64,000 nt of DNA from Corylus avellana (GCF_901000735.1 NC_081550.1:2624669-2688668), one strand, 5' to 3'; shown: positions 13,301 through 25,715, counted from the stretch's first letter. A program made the numbers and translations. The notes: generated by a model from the letters alone, not told the origin.

Positions 13301-13415
13301 TTCACTTTTTGAGGGGACAAAAATACCCCATAACTGGGTATTTTGAAAAAACTAAGTGATTTAACTCGATTAAAATATTTATCAGTTAAGATTTTTTTTT
13401 TGGATATACTTTTTA

Positions 13416-13795
13416 GATTTCTTCTCGTTCAACTCTATTTATATTTTTTTCAAATATGCTATTGAATCTGTTGCACCCGGCCATATGGGGGTGTTATAGA
13501 TGTAATTGTAAATTTAAAAAAGAGTAGATAAGAGATAAACAAGAGTCTAACGTAATTTTCGAAATTTGGCATACAGTTTTGTTGCTTGTTCTCGTTCAAG
13601 AAAATCGATCAAACAATAAACAAGAATCTTTGGATAACATACATGTCAAATTTCAAAAATTACGTTCGACCCTTGTTTATCCCTTATCTACTCTTTTTTA
13701 AATTTACAATTACATCTATAACACCCCCATATGGGTGCAACAGATTCAATAGCATATTTGAAAAAAATATAAGTAGAGTTGAACGAGAAGAAATC
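13416..13795. repeat. Long inverted repeat, arms about 150 bp
   Basis: Left arm 13416-13568 and right arm 13647-13795 are near-perfect reverse complements over about 150 bp, with a 78-bp spacer. Differences are a handful of substitutions and one 4-bp insertion near CACCCGGCCATATGG. A transcript would fold into a long hairpin. The right-arm sequence also occurs, less well conserved, near 33915-34005 and 39824-39914 upstream of NAC fragments, so the structure arose from an inverted duplication of NAC upstream DNA. Confidence 0.9.
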
Positions 13796-13947
13796 TCAAT
13801 CTTAACAGATAAATATTTGAATCGGAGCAATGCTATAAGTCTTTTTAGAGTCTGATTTTTTAAATATAATGTAGATTTTACTAAACAATATACAAATTGT
13901 TTTTTAAAAATATTTATCTTTATATATAACTAATCTTTAAAGTGTTA

Positions 13948-14073
13948 AAATCTGAGTAAGGATAGAACTCTTCATCATATTTAATATTTGAAAATTGAAA
14001 AGATAGTAATTAATGAAATTTTCAATTTTCAAATATCAAATATGATAGAAGAGTTCTATTCTCACTCAGATTG
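13948..14073. repeat. Second inverted repeat, arms about 54 bp
   Basis: The sequence about 13950-14003, running from the ATCTGAGTAAGGATAGAAC part to TTTGAAAATTGAAAA, recurs in reverse complement at about 14019-14073 with a loop of about 15 bp. Both arms correspond to the conserved NAC upstream motif (rgGATAGAAGTCTTCATCATAT-type) found in front of every NAC copy in the window. The similarity continues beyond the arms with gaps. Confidence 0.85.
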
Positions 14074-14099
14074 TTTAATAGAATTCACATTATCTTTCA

Positions 14100-16750
14100 A
14101 AAATCAATCAAATCGTTTCAAAAATGTATTTTTTTTTTTTTTTTTTTTAATTAATGACATCCGTTTCATGAGGCATGATCCACAGCCGATTGAGTTACCT
14201 CAAAACATTTTAATATTGCATTCTAGCTTATTGTTAATCAAGTACACTACATTGACTAAACTCTGTTAAACTTTAGAACTGGAAAACTTAATAAGGGCAA
14301 AAAGAGAATAACTTTTATAGAGACTTGAGACAAGTTTTTTGTACTTTCTATTGAGAGGATGACACATCAACGCGGACTAACAAAAGTGAATATTTTGAAA
14401 ACACCATATCTTTCCTTTACCTTTCTCTTTTGTTTTGTTCTTTATTTCATGTTTTTTTTTTTTTTTTTTAAATAAATAAATAAATAAAATTGAATGTGGA
14501 TAAAGAATAGATTTTGTGTTTTGATGACACTCACTTTTGTAGTTTCCACTCACTTTTGTAGTTTCAAAGGAAATGCACAAAATATTTATTTTGTGCCAAG
14601 TTCCTATTAAAGTTATTTTCAAGCAAAATAGTAACATGAACCTCTCCAGTTCAGTTCGTTATATTTGATGAATATTTTTGTCTTTTCACTTTTTGAGGGG
14701 ACAAAAATACCACTCCAATATAACTAACTGAATAATCTCCGGTTCAAATAAACTAAAGAGGATTTTAAGAGGACTCTAATATAACTAACTAGATAATCTC
14801 CCGTTCAAATAAATTGAAGAGGATCCTAAGAGGTTGAGAGTATTTAATTAAGAATATTAAATTGAACTATTTAATTATTTGTTTTATGAGATTGAATTAA
14901 TGTTCAGAATAGGTGTTATTTTCGAATTGTTTGACTAATTTATCTCAATTAGTTCACTTAATAAAAGTATTTTAGTATATGTCTTCACAATCCAAGTATA
15001 TGTCTTTCTCCAGTGGCTGCTCTGGAAATGGGTTCGAGATTTCAACGCACTTTGGTAAACATGGAGCTTGGATTGCCATCCTGGATCGATACAAGCAAGT
15101 CCTCGACTCTGCTGTCTCTGCTCTTCATTCTATTGAAACTCCACTGCTCTCTTTGCTTTCCACTTAGAGTCTCCTCCACTTTTACTTTTCTCGCTTCATA
15201 TTTTCCTGGAATGCTTCTTTGCATCTTGGGGTTTGTTCGGATGCTGAAGAAAATCGATCAAATAATAAGAAAAAGTGGTTTCTCTGTTTGGCTGATGAGA
15301 AAATTGAGAAGAGTGAAACAAATTGAGTTTATTTTCCTTTTGACATGAATGCCGATTTGGGTCTACATTATTTCTTTTTAATTCCTGTTTTCCTCTGATA
15401 CATTAAGGTCCCATGTGTTCATTGTTCGTGCTGCATACAGTTTTGTTGCTAGCTTGTTCCTTGATGAAAGTGCCAATGCTCAATTGAACAAACCATGATG
15501 GCTTGATAGGGAGTAAGTTCAAATTTCCCAGCCCTTATCTTGTTTATATATATTTTTTTAGTTTTAAATTTTTATATATTTATATTTTTTTTATTGTAAA
15601 TAACACGTGAATTTGACATTTGACATAGGAGAGTAACTTGTTATTTTTAAATTTTTTGAACTAGTAACCCCCGATTCATGAGACGTGATAACCAGCTCAT
15701 GGAGTGATCTCTCAAAATTTTTTAATACTAGCTACATTCTAGCTTATTATAAATTAAGTAAACTACGTGGACTAAACTCTATTAAACTTTAGAATTGGAA
15801 AACTTAACAAGGGCAAAAGAGAATAACTTCGATCCATAGGAACTTGGCACAAATCAAGTTTTCTATACATTCAATTAAGAGGATGACATATCATCATAGA
15901 ATAACAAAAGTGGGTGTTTTGAAAACACCATATCTTTATCTTTTAATCTTTCTCGTTGTTTTGTTATTTATTTCATGGTTTTTTTGAATTTTTGATTGTG
16001 GATAATGAATAAATTTTGTGTTTTCACGTCCTTTCAAGGAAATGCACAAAATACTTGTTTTGTGCTAATTCCCTAAAACTTATTCCGAGGCAAAAAAGTT
16101 AGCAGGAGAGGATGCTAAGAGGTTGAGAGTAGTTAATTTAATATTCCTCAAATATTAAATTGAACTATTTAATTTGCTTGATTTTTTATTTATATTTATT
16201 AATTGAGGAGAAAAGAGGAGACAAGGGAGGATCGGATCTTTGAGATTGAATTAATGTTCCGATTGAATAGGTGTTATTTTCGAATTGTTTGACTAATATA
16301 TCTCAATTGGTTCACTTATATAATAAAAGTATCTTAATTAATGTCATGTATACCTGAACAGAAATCATAATAAGCGTTTGGATAACATATATCTTAAATT
16401 TCAAAAATTAGTTCGATTCTTGTTTATATGGGTGCATATTTGAAAAAAGAAATATATATATATATATGGGTGTATATATATTTGAAACAATCTTTAGTGA
16501 TAAATATTTGAATCAAGTTAAATCACTTAGATTTTTGAAAAGATAATGCATGTAGATTATATTAAACGTACAATATACAAATTTTAAACATTAATCAAAA
16601 AACAATATTTCCGAGTGATCGAGAATAGAACGAGTCTTGTATCGATCATATATATTTGATATTTGAAAATTGAAAAGATAGTAATTAATGAAACTATCTC
16701 CTGATCGAAGAAGAGATGTGCTACCAATCAAACTCATCTCTCTACTTAAA
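14100..16750. other. Mosaic of duplicated NAC-upstream DNA
   Basis: No intact gene. It contains two R1 copies (about 14217-14640 and 15733-16090) and two copies of a second module (about 14720-14980 and 16110-16350, with GGTGTTATTTTCGAATTGTT and TATCTCAATTGGTTCA). A piece at about 14989-15450 reappears at about 26594-26960 and looks like the captured 5' part of an unrelated gene (C/T-rich, GCTTCATATTTTCCTGGAAT, GTGCTGCATACAG); its open frame at 15013-15348 matches no family I know. Module copies near 25430-25680 and 33120-33330 link this region to the other NAC loci. Confidence 0.6.
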
Positions 16751-16757
16751 CTCACTC

Positions 16758-16853
16758 AATATAAACTTTTAAGGGAGATAGAGTTCTTGAGTTTTCAAGC
16801 TTACGTTTTCGATCTTCTCGATCAAAATATCTTTGTACGTACGTAGTCCAACA
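16758..16853 (+). promoter_or_regulatory. NAC promoter and 5' leader
   Basis: A TATA-like CAATATAAAC lies about 95 bp before the ATG. It is followed by GGGAGATAGA, the shared leader segment GTTTTCAAGCTTACGTTTTC and the start context AGTCCAACAATGG. The leader and start context are shared with all truncated copies downstream, which identifies the true start at 16854. Confidence 0.6.
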
Positions 16854-18675
16854 ATGGAGGCCGTGAAGCCGGATGATTACTTCAAAACTCTCCCGCCTGG
16901 GTATAGGTTCCGCCCTAATGACGTTGAGCTAATCAACCTCTACTTGAACCCCAAGATCTTGAACCAGCCCCTGCCACGAAACCAGATCATCGAAGCTAGC
17001 ATATATGACTTCCACCCTGAGATTCTTACAGGTTCTTGCTTCTTTCTTTGATTTAACATATATACGTACCCTTTTATTATTATAATTATTTGAAAATAAA
17101 TTTTGCGTTGATTCAAGGAATGTATCAAGAAATATACACAGACAAAGACAATGGAGTACACGAATGGTACTTTTTCACACCAACAGAAAGAAAGTACCCA
17201 AATGGAGAACGTCCAAATCGAACTACCGGGGATGGATACTGGAAGGCTACCGGAGCTGGCAAGCCAATTAAAGATGCAAGAAATATCTTAATTGGGTTTA
17301 AGAAGACGTTGGTGTTCTACCAAGGAAAAGCTCTCGAAGGTGTCAAGTCCAACTGGATTATGCATGAATATAGGACCGCCAATCCTCCTCTTCGAAAGAG
17401 AAAATCTCAAACTGACATGACAGTAGGTGGCTTAATTTTCATTTTAGCATTCATATATAATATTATTACTGATCACTTGATGAATTTCTTTCTTTCTTTT
17501 CCCAGTTGGATGACAACGTCTTATGTAGGATCTATCATAAGAACAGATCTGATAAATCTAAAACCGTTACGGGTACAGATGAGGATCCATCAACTTCAAA
17601 CCCAGCTTTAGTTGATCAATCCACACCTTCCCATGATCATCATCTGATTTATAACCCTGTAGTTGACCAAAGGGATATGCAGCTTCAGCATGAGGCTCAG
17701 CCGCATGCTCAGCATGAGCATCAGCAGCATGCTCAGCATCATCAGGCTCAACCGCACGCTCAGCATGAGCATCAGCAGAATGCTCAGGCTCAGCTTCATC
17801 AGGCTCATGCTCAGGCTCAGCATTATCAGGCTCACCAGCAAAATGCATCCTTGATAAATGATCAATCCAATTATGTTGCTCCAAACTGGCCTGATCATCA
17901 GTTTCAAGGAGGAAATGCTCAGCATCAGGCTCAGGCTCAACAGCAAAATGCATCCTGCATAAATAACCAATCCAATTATATTGTTCCAAACTGGCCTGAT
18001 CATCAGTTTCAAGGAGGAAGCGCTCAGCATCAGGCTAATGCATCATGGATAAATGATCAATCCAATTATAATGCTCCAAATTGGCCTGGTCATCAGTTTC
18101 AAGAAGGAAACGCTCAGCATCAGGCTCAGGCTCAGCAGCAAAATGCATCATTGATAAATGATCAATCCAATTATATTGCTCCAAATTGGCCTGGTCATCA
18201 GTTTCAAGGAGGAAATGCTCATCATCAGGCTCAGCAGCAAAATGCATCCTGGATAAATGATCAATCCACTTATATTGATTCAAACTGGCCTGATCAACAG
18301 TTTCAAGGAGAAATCGCTCAACATCAGGCTCAAGGTCAGCAGCAAAATGCATTATGGATAAATGACCAATTCAATTATATTGCTCCAAACTTGCTTGATC
18401 ATCAGTTTGAAGGAGGAAACAATTTGCCTGATAATCATCAGTTTATGGGAAGAGTGGAGAGCAGCAATTACGAAAATCAGCTATATGATCATGGTGGTAT
18501 GATGATTGGACTACAATATAGCTATACCACGTTCAATCCAAATGATGGGTACCAGTACCACCAAGACTTCTATACGGATAACTCTAATGAGTTGCTCTCT
18601 CGAGTTCTCTATGATAAGCCGATCAATGATCATGATGATATCCCAAGTTCTAATTTCTCACTTCCTAAATTATGA
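16854..18675 (+). CDS. NAC-domain transcription factor with His/Gln-rich repeat tail
   Basis: Three exons: 16854-17031, 17118-17422 and 17506-18675; 550 residues. All NAC subdomains are present: A ([19 protein letters not shown]), B ([14 protein letters not shown]), C ([29 protein letters not shown]), D ([26 protein letters not shown]) and E (NVLCRIYHK). Intron positions follow the usual NAC three-exon plan. Subdomain A has Asn-Asp-Val where most NACs have Thr-Asp-Glu, a mild departure. From about residue 220 the tail is unusual: a Gln/His/Ala-rich zone, then about six imperfect repeats of 30-36 residues with the core [21 protein letters not shown]. Known family role: plant-specific DNA-binding regulators that act as dimers in the nucleus. 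Specific target unknown. It is the only full-length NAC here; ten partial relatives follow. A zinc-finger gene lies convergent, 0.8 kb downstream. Confidence 0.9.
17680..18420 (+). repeat. Tandem repeats coding the NAC tail
   Basis: First a short-period CAG/CAT/GCT-rich stretch (about 17680-17830). Then about six longer in-frame units mark themselves by AAATGCATC at about 17839, 17946, 18036, 18141, 18240 and 18345, with spacings of 90-108 bp, all multiples of three. Variation is by codon-sized indels, so the frame has been kept open. Confidence 0.88.
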
Positions 18676-19478
18676 TTTGGGCGGACGTACGGACTGACAG
18701 ACCATTTTTAACTTCGTGTAATTTATGACCTTAGGCATTAAATGCCTCTATGTTTTAGCTTTATGGATTTAATGTTTGTTTAGTATTAATGTTGTATTAT
18801 AGTCCCATTTGGTTTCCCATATGGCATATATATTTTTGTTCAAAAATCTGTCATACGGCTGGTTGTTACCCTTACGATTTTTTTTTTTTTTTTTTTTAAT
18901 TGAGAATGATATAATAGTCTTTTCATGTCTTTCTTTTATTATTTATTTGAGAGAGGAATTGCTAAAAGTCTTGATTTAAAATCTTTGTAAATTTGGATAT
19001 ACTAAATTGGCCAAATCAAAAAAAAAAAAAAAAAAAAAAGTATAGGTGGTCAATTGTCAAGAAAAACCTTTATAGAGAAAGCATAAAGGCCAAAAGGGCA
19101 AACTCATAGGCATAGCAAATAAACAGGATTTTTTTTTATTCTGGGCAAATACAAAACAAAAACCACAATAAAAGATGGAGCAAAAAAAAAAAAAAAAAAA
19201 GAACACAAAAGGGAACAAGATTAAGGGGATTAAGATCACTTAAAAGGAACTACAATTATCAGGAAAGGGGCACAAGGGAATGCAATCATTAATAGTAGTG
19301 GCGGTGGCCCATTTAGCTAAATTATCGGTACGATGATCGATTAGTACTTTGACAGGAACATGCTTCATTGATGAAAGGTTCTAATTGACAATCTGGAGAA
19401 AAATCTTGGTTGCGAATGGCAGAAACGACGTCTTGCAAATCGCCTTCAATAATGGTATTGTTATTAAGAACTCCGCCT
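18676..19478. other. Convergent 3' flanks of the NAC and zinc-finger genes
   Basis: 3' UTR of the NAC gene up to about 19000, with poly-T and poly-A tracts at 18878-18898 and 19018-19039. It is homologous to 53130-53537 and 54225-54600. The stretch TTCTGGGCAAATACAAAAC at about 19139-19157 is the empty-site counterpart of the Cassandra insertion at 54785. From about 19250 it is the 3' flank of the zinc-finger gene. Confidence 0.7.
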
Positions 19479-20342
19479 TCAATCATAGGTGCCCTTTCTT
19501 CTTGTCCTTGCATCGAAATCCATATGCCCTCCAAAGGCACTATAACTAGGGAACTCTTTGTCACACTCCCTGCATACATACTTTGCCTTGTAAGTATTTC
19601 GAGCTACATGAAATGAAGTTTGACCAACGTGCTGCAATGAGCTACTACCAAAAGCTTGTTGGGTATTAGCCATAGCAGGAAGATGAACAAAGCAATTATT
19701 TGAAGAAAACTGATATGTTTTTGATGGAGCATCTGCAGAATTGATTTGGCTTGTACTAGGGAAATGGATGTTTGAGCCAAACTTGGATTTGTTAATATTG
19801 ACAGAGCCATGAGCAGGGGTGGGATGAATTTCCAAACACACAGAATTATAACAATGAAATCGTCGGTTTCTCAATGAAAAATTCATATCCAAGGCATTCC
19901 AAGAAAACCCAGAGGAGATTGGAAAATGGACAAGTTGTTTTTTAAAAGCAGCAAGCTCAAAATCGAGCAAATTGGCAGATGGAGAAAAATGGACATGATG
20001 GTTTACTTCAACAGATGAATTTCTGGTTATACCTTCTTGACAATTAGAGTTGGTGATCATTGGAGGAACAATTTCCATGATTTGTGAAGTAGAAAAGTAT
20101 TGATTTCCAGCACTAGACAGAATATTGTTCATGTCTAATGCAAAAGCATTCTCTAGCACAGCAGGAGAATCAAGGTGTTGGTATTGTGAGAAAAGCAATT
20201 TGTTTGGGCTCAACATTGGAGTAGAGATATCAGGAAGTTCAAATTCCTTTCCGCATGGATCTGCAGCCACATCAAACCATGCTTCCTCACATTTTTGTGA
20301 AACACTATCTTCTTGTTCATCCATAGAAGAAGTGACAGCCAT
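19479..20342 (-). CDS. Plant C2H2 zinc-finger protein, one finger with altered zinc ligand
   Basis: Single exon, 287 residues, starting MAVTSSMDEQEDS. The body is Ser/Asn-rich without a known domain. The only finger is at the C-terminus: CRECDKEF, then SAFGGH. This is the plant C2H2 type in which the usual core is QALGGH. After the first His the sequence is MDFDA, so the second zinc ligand (His in the copies at 46 and 50 kb, HMSFHA) is Asp here. Zinc could still be bound by Asp, but this is not typical. Members of the family are nuclear regulators; no EAR-type repression motif was seen. A TATA box lies at 20404-20412. Convergent with the NAC gene. The open frame and promoter look intact, so it may be functional despite the change. 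Confidence 0.8.
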   Translation of the reverse strand: MAVTSSMDEQEDSVSQKCEEAWFDVAADPCGKEFELPDISTPMLSPNKLLFSQYQHLDSPAVLENAFALDMNNILSSAGNQYFSTSQIMEIVPPMITNSNCQEGITRNSSVEVNHHVHFSPSANLLDFELAAFKKQLVHFPISSGFSWNALDMNFSLRNRRFHCYNSVCLEIHPTPAHGSVNINKSKFGSNIHFPSTSQINSADAPSKTYQFSSNNCFVHLPAMANTQQAFGSSSLQHVGQTSFHVARNTYKAKYVCRECDKEFPSYSAFGGHMDFDARTRRKGTYD

Positions 20343-22500
20343 TAATTTGTTGCCTTGAGAGAAGATTTTGAAAGAACTACTAGAGTACTCAGAAAGAAAT
20401 ACTCTTATAAAGGCTCATCTTATCCTTTTCAACATTAACTTTTAGGGTGGGAGGAAAATTTTGTTAATAAATTTCCATATATTCAATGAAAGACCACAAA
20501 GCATAACTTATACCCCAATTAAAGAGAATTATCATAAAACAAGCTCAATCGAAACTACATTTTAAATGAAACAAAGAGAATTTTGATCGTATACTCCTTT
20601 GACATTTTTCATATTTTTATCACTTAAGTATCCTATAATGCTGACATGGCAGTCTCAACCAATCATTGGATCAGTTTTTGTTTGTTTTAATAAAAAAAAT
20701 CAAAGGTTAGTTAAAACTGACATGTCAGTATTGTGAAATAATTGTGAGATAAAAATATGATTTCTAACATTATTCTTCATACTTTACACCTTAATGATGT
20801 CCCAAAAAAAGGTCCAAAACACTAGATATGAGTTAGCTATTGCTTCTATATAAAGCCCCAAACACTAATTTCAGTAAGGAAAGTACTCTATACTTGACAA
20901 AGGCATTGCATATCTGAATAATGAAAAACATCAAAATCATTAATAATGGTCGGGCCATTTGTCATTTTAATTTCTATCCTAATTGCCAACGAAGTTCAGT
21001 ATTATGAAAATCCACACCACCATATTTAGCCATAATTTTATAAATACCAGTTAATGCATATGTGATATATGATTTCTTAATCGAATGTTAGTTTTAGGGC
21101 ATACAATGGGCTTGTTATGTCAATATCTGCCCATCGCAGATTGGGCTGATAGGTTGATGGGTTTGAGGAGGAGCCCATATTTCTCGCCAGTTTTTCTTGT
21201 AATGAAGCCCAATAGGTCTTAAAGGCTTTGTGTAGATTATCGAGCTTAGATTAGCAAAAGGTTAAGGCCCAATTCCTGTTAGGGTGGGTACTGGTGGTTA
21301 AATAAGTAATTTAGTAAGAAACGGATTCTGGTTTTAGTTAGTTTCTTTCGCGGGTTTTTTCTTTCATTTTTGGTTAATTCAGGTATGTTTTTCTTTCTTT
21401 TTTAATTAATTAATTTATAATCAATTTGGATGCTGCCTGTAGAGAAATAAAAAATATAAAAGGAATATTAGAGTTTAAAAATGTGAATTAATCAGTTAAT
21501 TTGTTTTAACATCATAGTGGGACTCAAAATCCAATATGCTTGAATTATTCCGCTTAATAAGAACAAATACACGATAAGCAAATATGAGGAGGACTAGAGT
21601 TTTTTTAGAATTTTCTCAAATATGATATGACTTTTAAAATCACCAATAGACCAATAGTGATTATCTCAAGGTCAATAGTGATTTTAAAAGCCACATCACA
21701 TTTTGAAAAACTTTAGTCCTCTTTATATCATTACTCCAATAAGTGTACGTCCATGTTGACATTCACCAACAGTCTTGACAATTAAGGAACCAATAAGGTT
21801 TAAAGGCAAAACTCTGATTTTAAACACTAAACTTTAATTTACCAAACGCTTAATTATATTTTTAAATGATGTGTTTTCAAATCACAAACCAAAATGAACC
21901 CTAAAATTAGTTGCTATCTCATTATTGCTAGACAAGTATATTCTTTTCTTTTAGGTTTTTTCTTCTCATTTGGAGTATCTACTTTTGATATTGATTTAAA
22001 TTGCTCACAAGGTTTTGCTTCAGCAGAAAGTAATATGTAATCACTTGTTTCAACAATTTAAGATTGTACAGTTTTCGGCCACCAAGTGTTTACTTTAATA
22101 CACAAGCCAAAAAGATGATAAAATGCTAATTAGGGAATAACAATGGAACACACACACGAATTGGATTTCTTCTATCTTTTATTGAGGGTTCTTAATATTT
22201 ACTATTGTACTCAATTGAGTACTGAATCAGAAATTATAAATTTTGACCCAATAAAGGAAAGTGAGACACTATCAAATTCTTCAGAAACTAGAACTACAAT
22301 TTCCCATTCCTTATCATTATCAGTAAGTATAAAGTATTGAACCCATGAGGACACCCTTCTTATGCAAAGTGTTGCAGCTCACTTGAACCAACAGCTTCAT
22401 TAGGGACCAGCTGACTACAATACAGAAATTGTGTATTATATATATATATATATATACAAGACAACGTTGATAACAAAACCAGTTACACCAACCTCAGGCT
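20343..22500. other. Intergenic DNA shared between the two large blocks
   Basis: No gene seen. It is homologous along most of its length to 56456-60240, in the same order and orientation. Shared landmarks are GGTGGGAGGAAAATTTTG, CTATATAAAGCCCCAAACAC, TTTTAGGGCATACAATGGGC and GAATTGGATTTCTTCTATC. It ends with a relic of the DUF627/629 fourth exon at about 22365-22425 and a TA microsatellite. Confidence 0.75.
20404..20412 (-). promoter_or_regulatory. TATA box of the zinc-finger gene
   Basis: On the minus strand CTTTATAAGAG lies about 65 bp before the ATG at 20342. The same motif and distance are kept in front of the paralogue at 56455. Confidence 0.6.
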
Positions 22501-24996
22501 TTATATAGAAGTCTTCTTTGATTTTCCCGGTCCTCGTCCTTGTCCTTGTCCTTGTCTTCCTCTTTTGTTAGTGGTTTTGGCATCAGGAGCAACCTCTGCT
22601 AACAGAGCCTCTGCTGCAGCAACATTATCTTTGTTGACAAGATCCTCCAGCTGCGCCTAGAAAGGAAAGATTTATCCCAAAAAAAAATAAAAACAGTAGC
22701 CAATAAAAGAAGTACTCAAAAACATTGAAGAAAACACCAATACAAACCTTCATGAATGACTTCAACTGGGGCAACATAACAAACCGGTAGTCAAACATAG
22801 ATACCAGCATAGTTTGCCGCATGGAAGCAAGAGTCGTCATGATTATAGCATCAAGTTTACAAAGCTGCAACACTTGACATGGTGAGAGGCCATAAAGAAC
22901 AAGAATGGATTAAACAAGCATTAATTTACCTCTTGAGCCAAGCGATTTATCTGCCACTGGATTACCACTTGAATTTCAAAATCTGCTTCTGAATCCTTCA
23001 TAATACTCCATATGATATCCAACTCAGCAGCACCCTGAGTCTCATCACCATACTTACTCTCAATCTCGAGCTCTTTCCACCGTTTGAACAAGAGGGATAC
23101 ATAATTACCTTGTGATGATATTTGTTCCCTTTTCCTATTTTTATAGGAACATAAAATCGCCACATTCTGCAATGGTTTTTGATATCTTAAATACTTGCCT
23201 TTTCTTTCATACATTCGGAGCAAACGGCGAGATTCATCTTCAAGAATCTTGTACAACTCCCTTCCCTGAATTTGGTTAGCTTTTCTCACACTTGTCCATG
23301 CCCTTATTTGCTCCTCAATTGTAGGATGTTCCGTCCACAGCCAATCAACCAAAGCATCACTATCTTCAGCAATAATAGTTTTCACTGAACTTCCAATATC
23401 TCCTCCCAACAACCAGTCATCCAAACGCAAAGGATCACTATCACAATCCGCATCACAATCTTTAGCAATTGAAGTTACCACTGCAATTCCACTGTCCGGC
23501 TCAACAATCTCTCCTCTTAACAACCGGTCATCGAAAAGGAGAGCTGAGAAGTCGCTGTTGAAAACAATCCTCTCTCGAGAATAGCCCCAACACCTCTGAT
23601 CGTCATCCTCCGAAAAGATCGCACCAAGGCAATGCAATGCGCAAGCACTGGCCACTTCTTCCAAGAACTCAAGAACAATCTTGAGCTCCGGGACCTCCAA
23701 AAAGCGTATCAAGTTGAGCGTGTGGCGAAGCCACAGACCATCAATCAACGATTTATGAATCGTATGGTTTTTCAGCAACTTCGTTATCAAGTACTGCAGT
23801 TCATACAAATGGCTCCTAGCAAGACATTTGTTACTTCTAAACAATTGCAGTTTCTCACGAATTCTCTCGATGATTTTTGTCCGCTCACTGTCTTCAACAG
23901 AAGGCCAATCTGAAGGGTCGGACCAGCTCTCCATGATCTCGGCGACGTAAATCAATTTCACGGGATTCCAAACGAAGTTTTCGTATATATCATCAACGGC
24001 GATTTCGGGAGCTTCATCCGGCATAAGCCATAGAGAACTGTTCGATAGAGTACCTAAATGATTCCAAATATGATCGCTGAAATCTGAATCAAGAACCCTC
24101 TCTCCGCAGCAGTAGCATGCCCAAAACCTCCATAGCTTCTTCGCCTTGCTGTAATCAATAGCTTCCGTCAAAACCTCTTTCGCCATTCGCAAATCATTTT
24201 TATCCAAATACGCTTTGAGGTCTTTAATTCCGATTCTCAAAAACTCCCTCTTTTTTTCCACACTCATGCTGTCATTCCAGAAGGCCCTGACTCGTGTGAA
24301 CGTAGCGACATTCGACTTGACTTTCTTGTGCTTCTTGATCGATGTGAAATCCGACGGCCTAGGCACTGCAATCTCCTTCTTTCTCCCTAGCAAAGCCTCG
24401 AACTCGGCCTTTACCTCCGCCAGGGAATTATCCACTAGGAGCCGTTTCCACTTGTCCCTCCTGTTCCCGCCTCCAAGAACGATGATCTGCCTCTTGGATT
24501 TCTTTATCAGCTCCACGAGTTTCTTCCTCATCTTCTGCTGTCGGGAGGCCGAAAACGGGACTTTGCACCCTGGCTCCGTCGGGTTCTCGATCAGCAAAGC
24601 CCGCTCGCATTCACGGACCACGGCGTTGTACGAACCGGCGTCGTTTCGGGCCAGTTCAAAGAGCAAGATGGCGTGGAAGAGTGCGAAGGAGATGGAGTTT
24701 GGGGACTGGGCTAGAGCTTGGCAGGAGAACTTGACGGAGTAGTTGAGCTGTTCGAGTATGCGGGCGGAAGAGTCGCCGATGAGCGACCCCGTTTTGTAGT
24801 GAAGGAGGCATTGCATAATCTGCGGGTGGCGGGAAAGGACGACCTCCACGGCTTTGGTGTGATCCTTACCGCAGGGAAACCCGAGGGCGCTAAGGTATTC
24901 TTGGGACGTTGATGGAGAAGCATCAAAGGGTGGGGGATAGGTGGAGGCCTTGCGTGCAGGGAATGGCGAAGCAGAGGAAGATTTTTTGGGGTCCAT
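22501..24996 (-). CDS. DUF627/DUF629 protein, copy 2
   Basis: Three exons: 22930-24996, 22748-22864 and 22501-22656, with the same junctions as copy 1; about 779 residues. Same arrangement: DUF627, DUF629 with a C2H2-like finger (CYCCGERV, DHIWNHLG), then FDYRFVMLPQLKSFMK and a Lys/Gly-rich end with Gly-Gln repeats. It differs from copy 1 by scattered substitutions and a six-residue deletion (LLGGDIGSS instead of LLGGETVQAPDIGSS), so the two are recent duplicates. No ubiquitin hydrolase domain follows. The stop arises in exon 3 and the relic fourth exon downstream is not used. Open throughout, so probably expressed, function unknown. Confidence 0.85.
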
Positions 24997-25715
24997 TTTC
25001 TTAGAGGGAAGTTGAGAGATCTTCTTGATTTAAATTGAGATTACTAATGAACAATTGGCACAAGTCAAGTCTTTTGTGCATTATATTGAGATGATTTCAC
25101 ATCAGCATAGAATTCTATTCGAATAACGAAAGTGAGTATTTTATAAACACCTATCTTTATCTTTTGTTTTTGTTTTGTTTTTTTCTTTTTGAATTTTGAA
25201 TGTGGATAATGAATAGATTTTGTGTTTTCACAACATTCACTATTGTTGTTTCACATCCTTTCAAGGAAAGGAACAAAATACTTGTTTTGTGTTAAGTCCT
25301 TATAAAATTTATTCTCGAACAAAAAACTTACAAATCCTCTCCAACTGGGAAGGAGTTAGAATTTTATATTTAAAGGGTAATTTTAAGGAGAAAAAAATAC
25401 CTCACAAATATAATTAACAATTAACTGGATATTCTTTAATTCAAATAAATTGGCATAGAGAGGATCCTAGCTAAGAGGTTAAGAGTACGTAGTTAATTAA
25501 GAATATCTAATTTGCTTTATGAGATTGAACTTAGTTAATTAAGAATATTTAATTTGCTTTATGCTTATGGGATTGAATTAATGTTCCGAGTATATAGGTA
25601 TTACTTTCGAATTGTTTGACTAATATATCTCAATTGGTTCAGTTAATAAAAGTAGTATCAATCTTAATGTCCTGTACACTTGATTAACAAAAATCATATA
25701 TAATGAGTGGTGCTG

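Noticed and set aside
13586..14269. Short + strand frames across the inverted repeats
   Set aside because: AT-rich, no similarity to known proteins, and explained by the hairpin arms.
17567..18352. Minus-strand open frames opposite the NAC tail repeats
   Set aside because: Long only because the repeats have codon-sized periods; composition is the complement of the His/Gln-rich tail.
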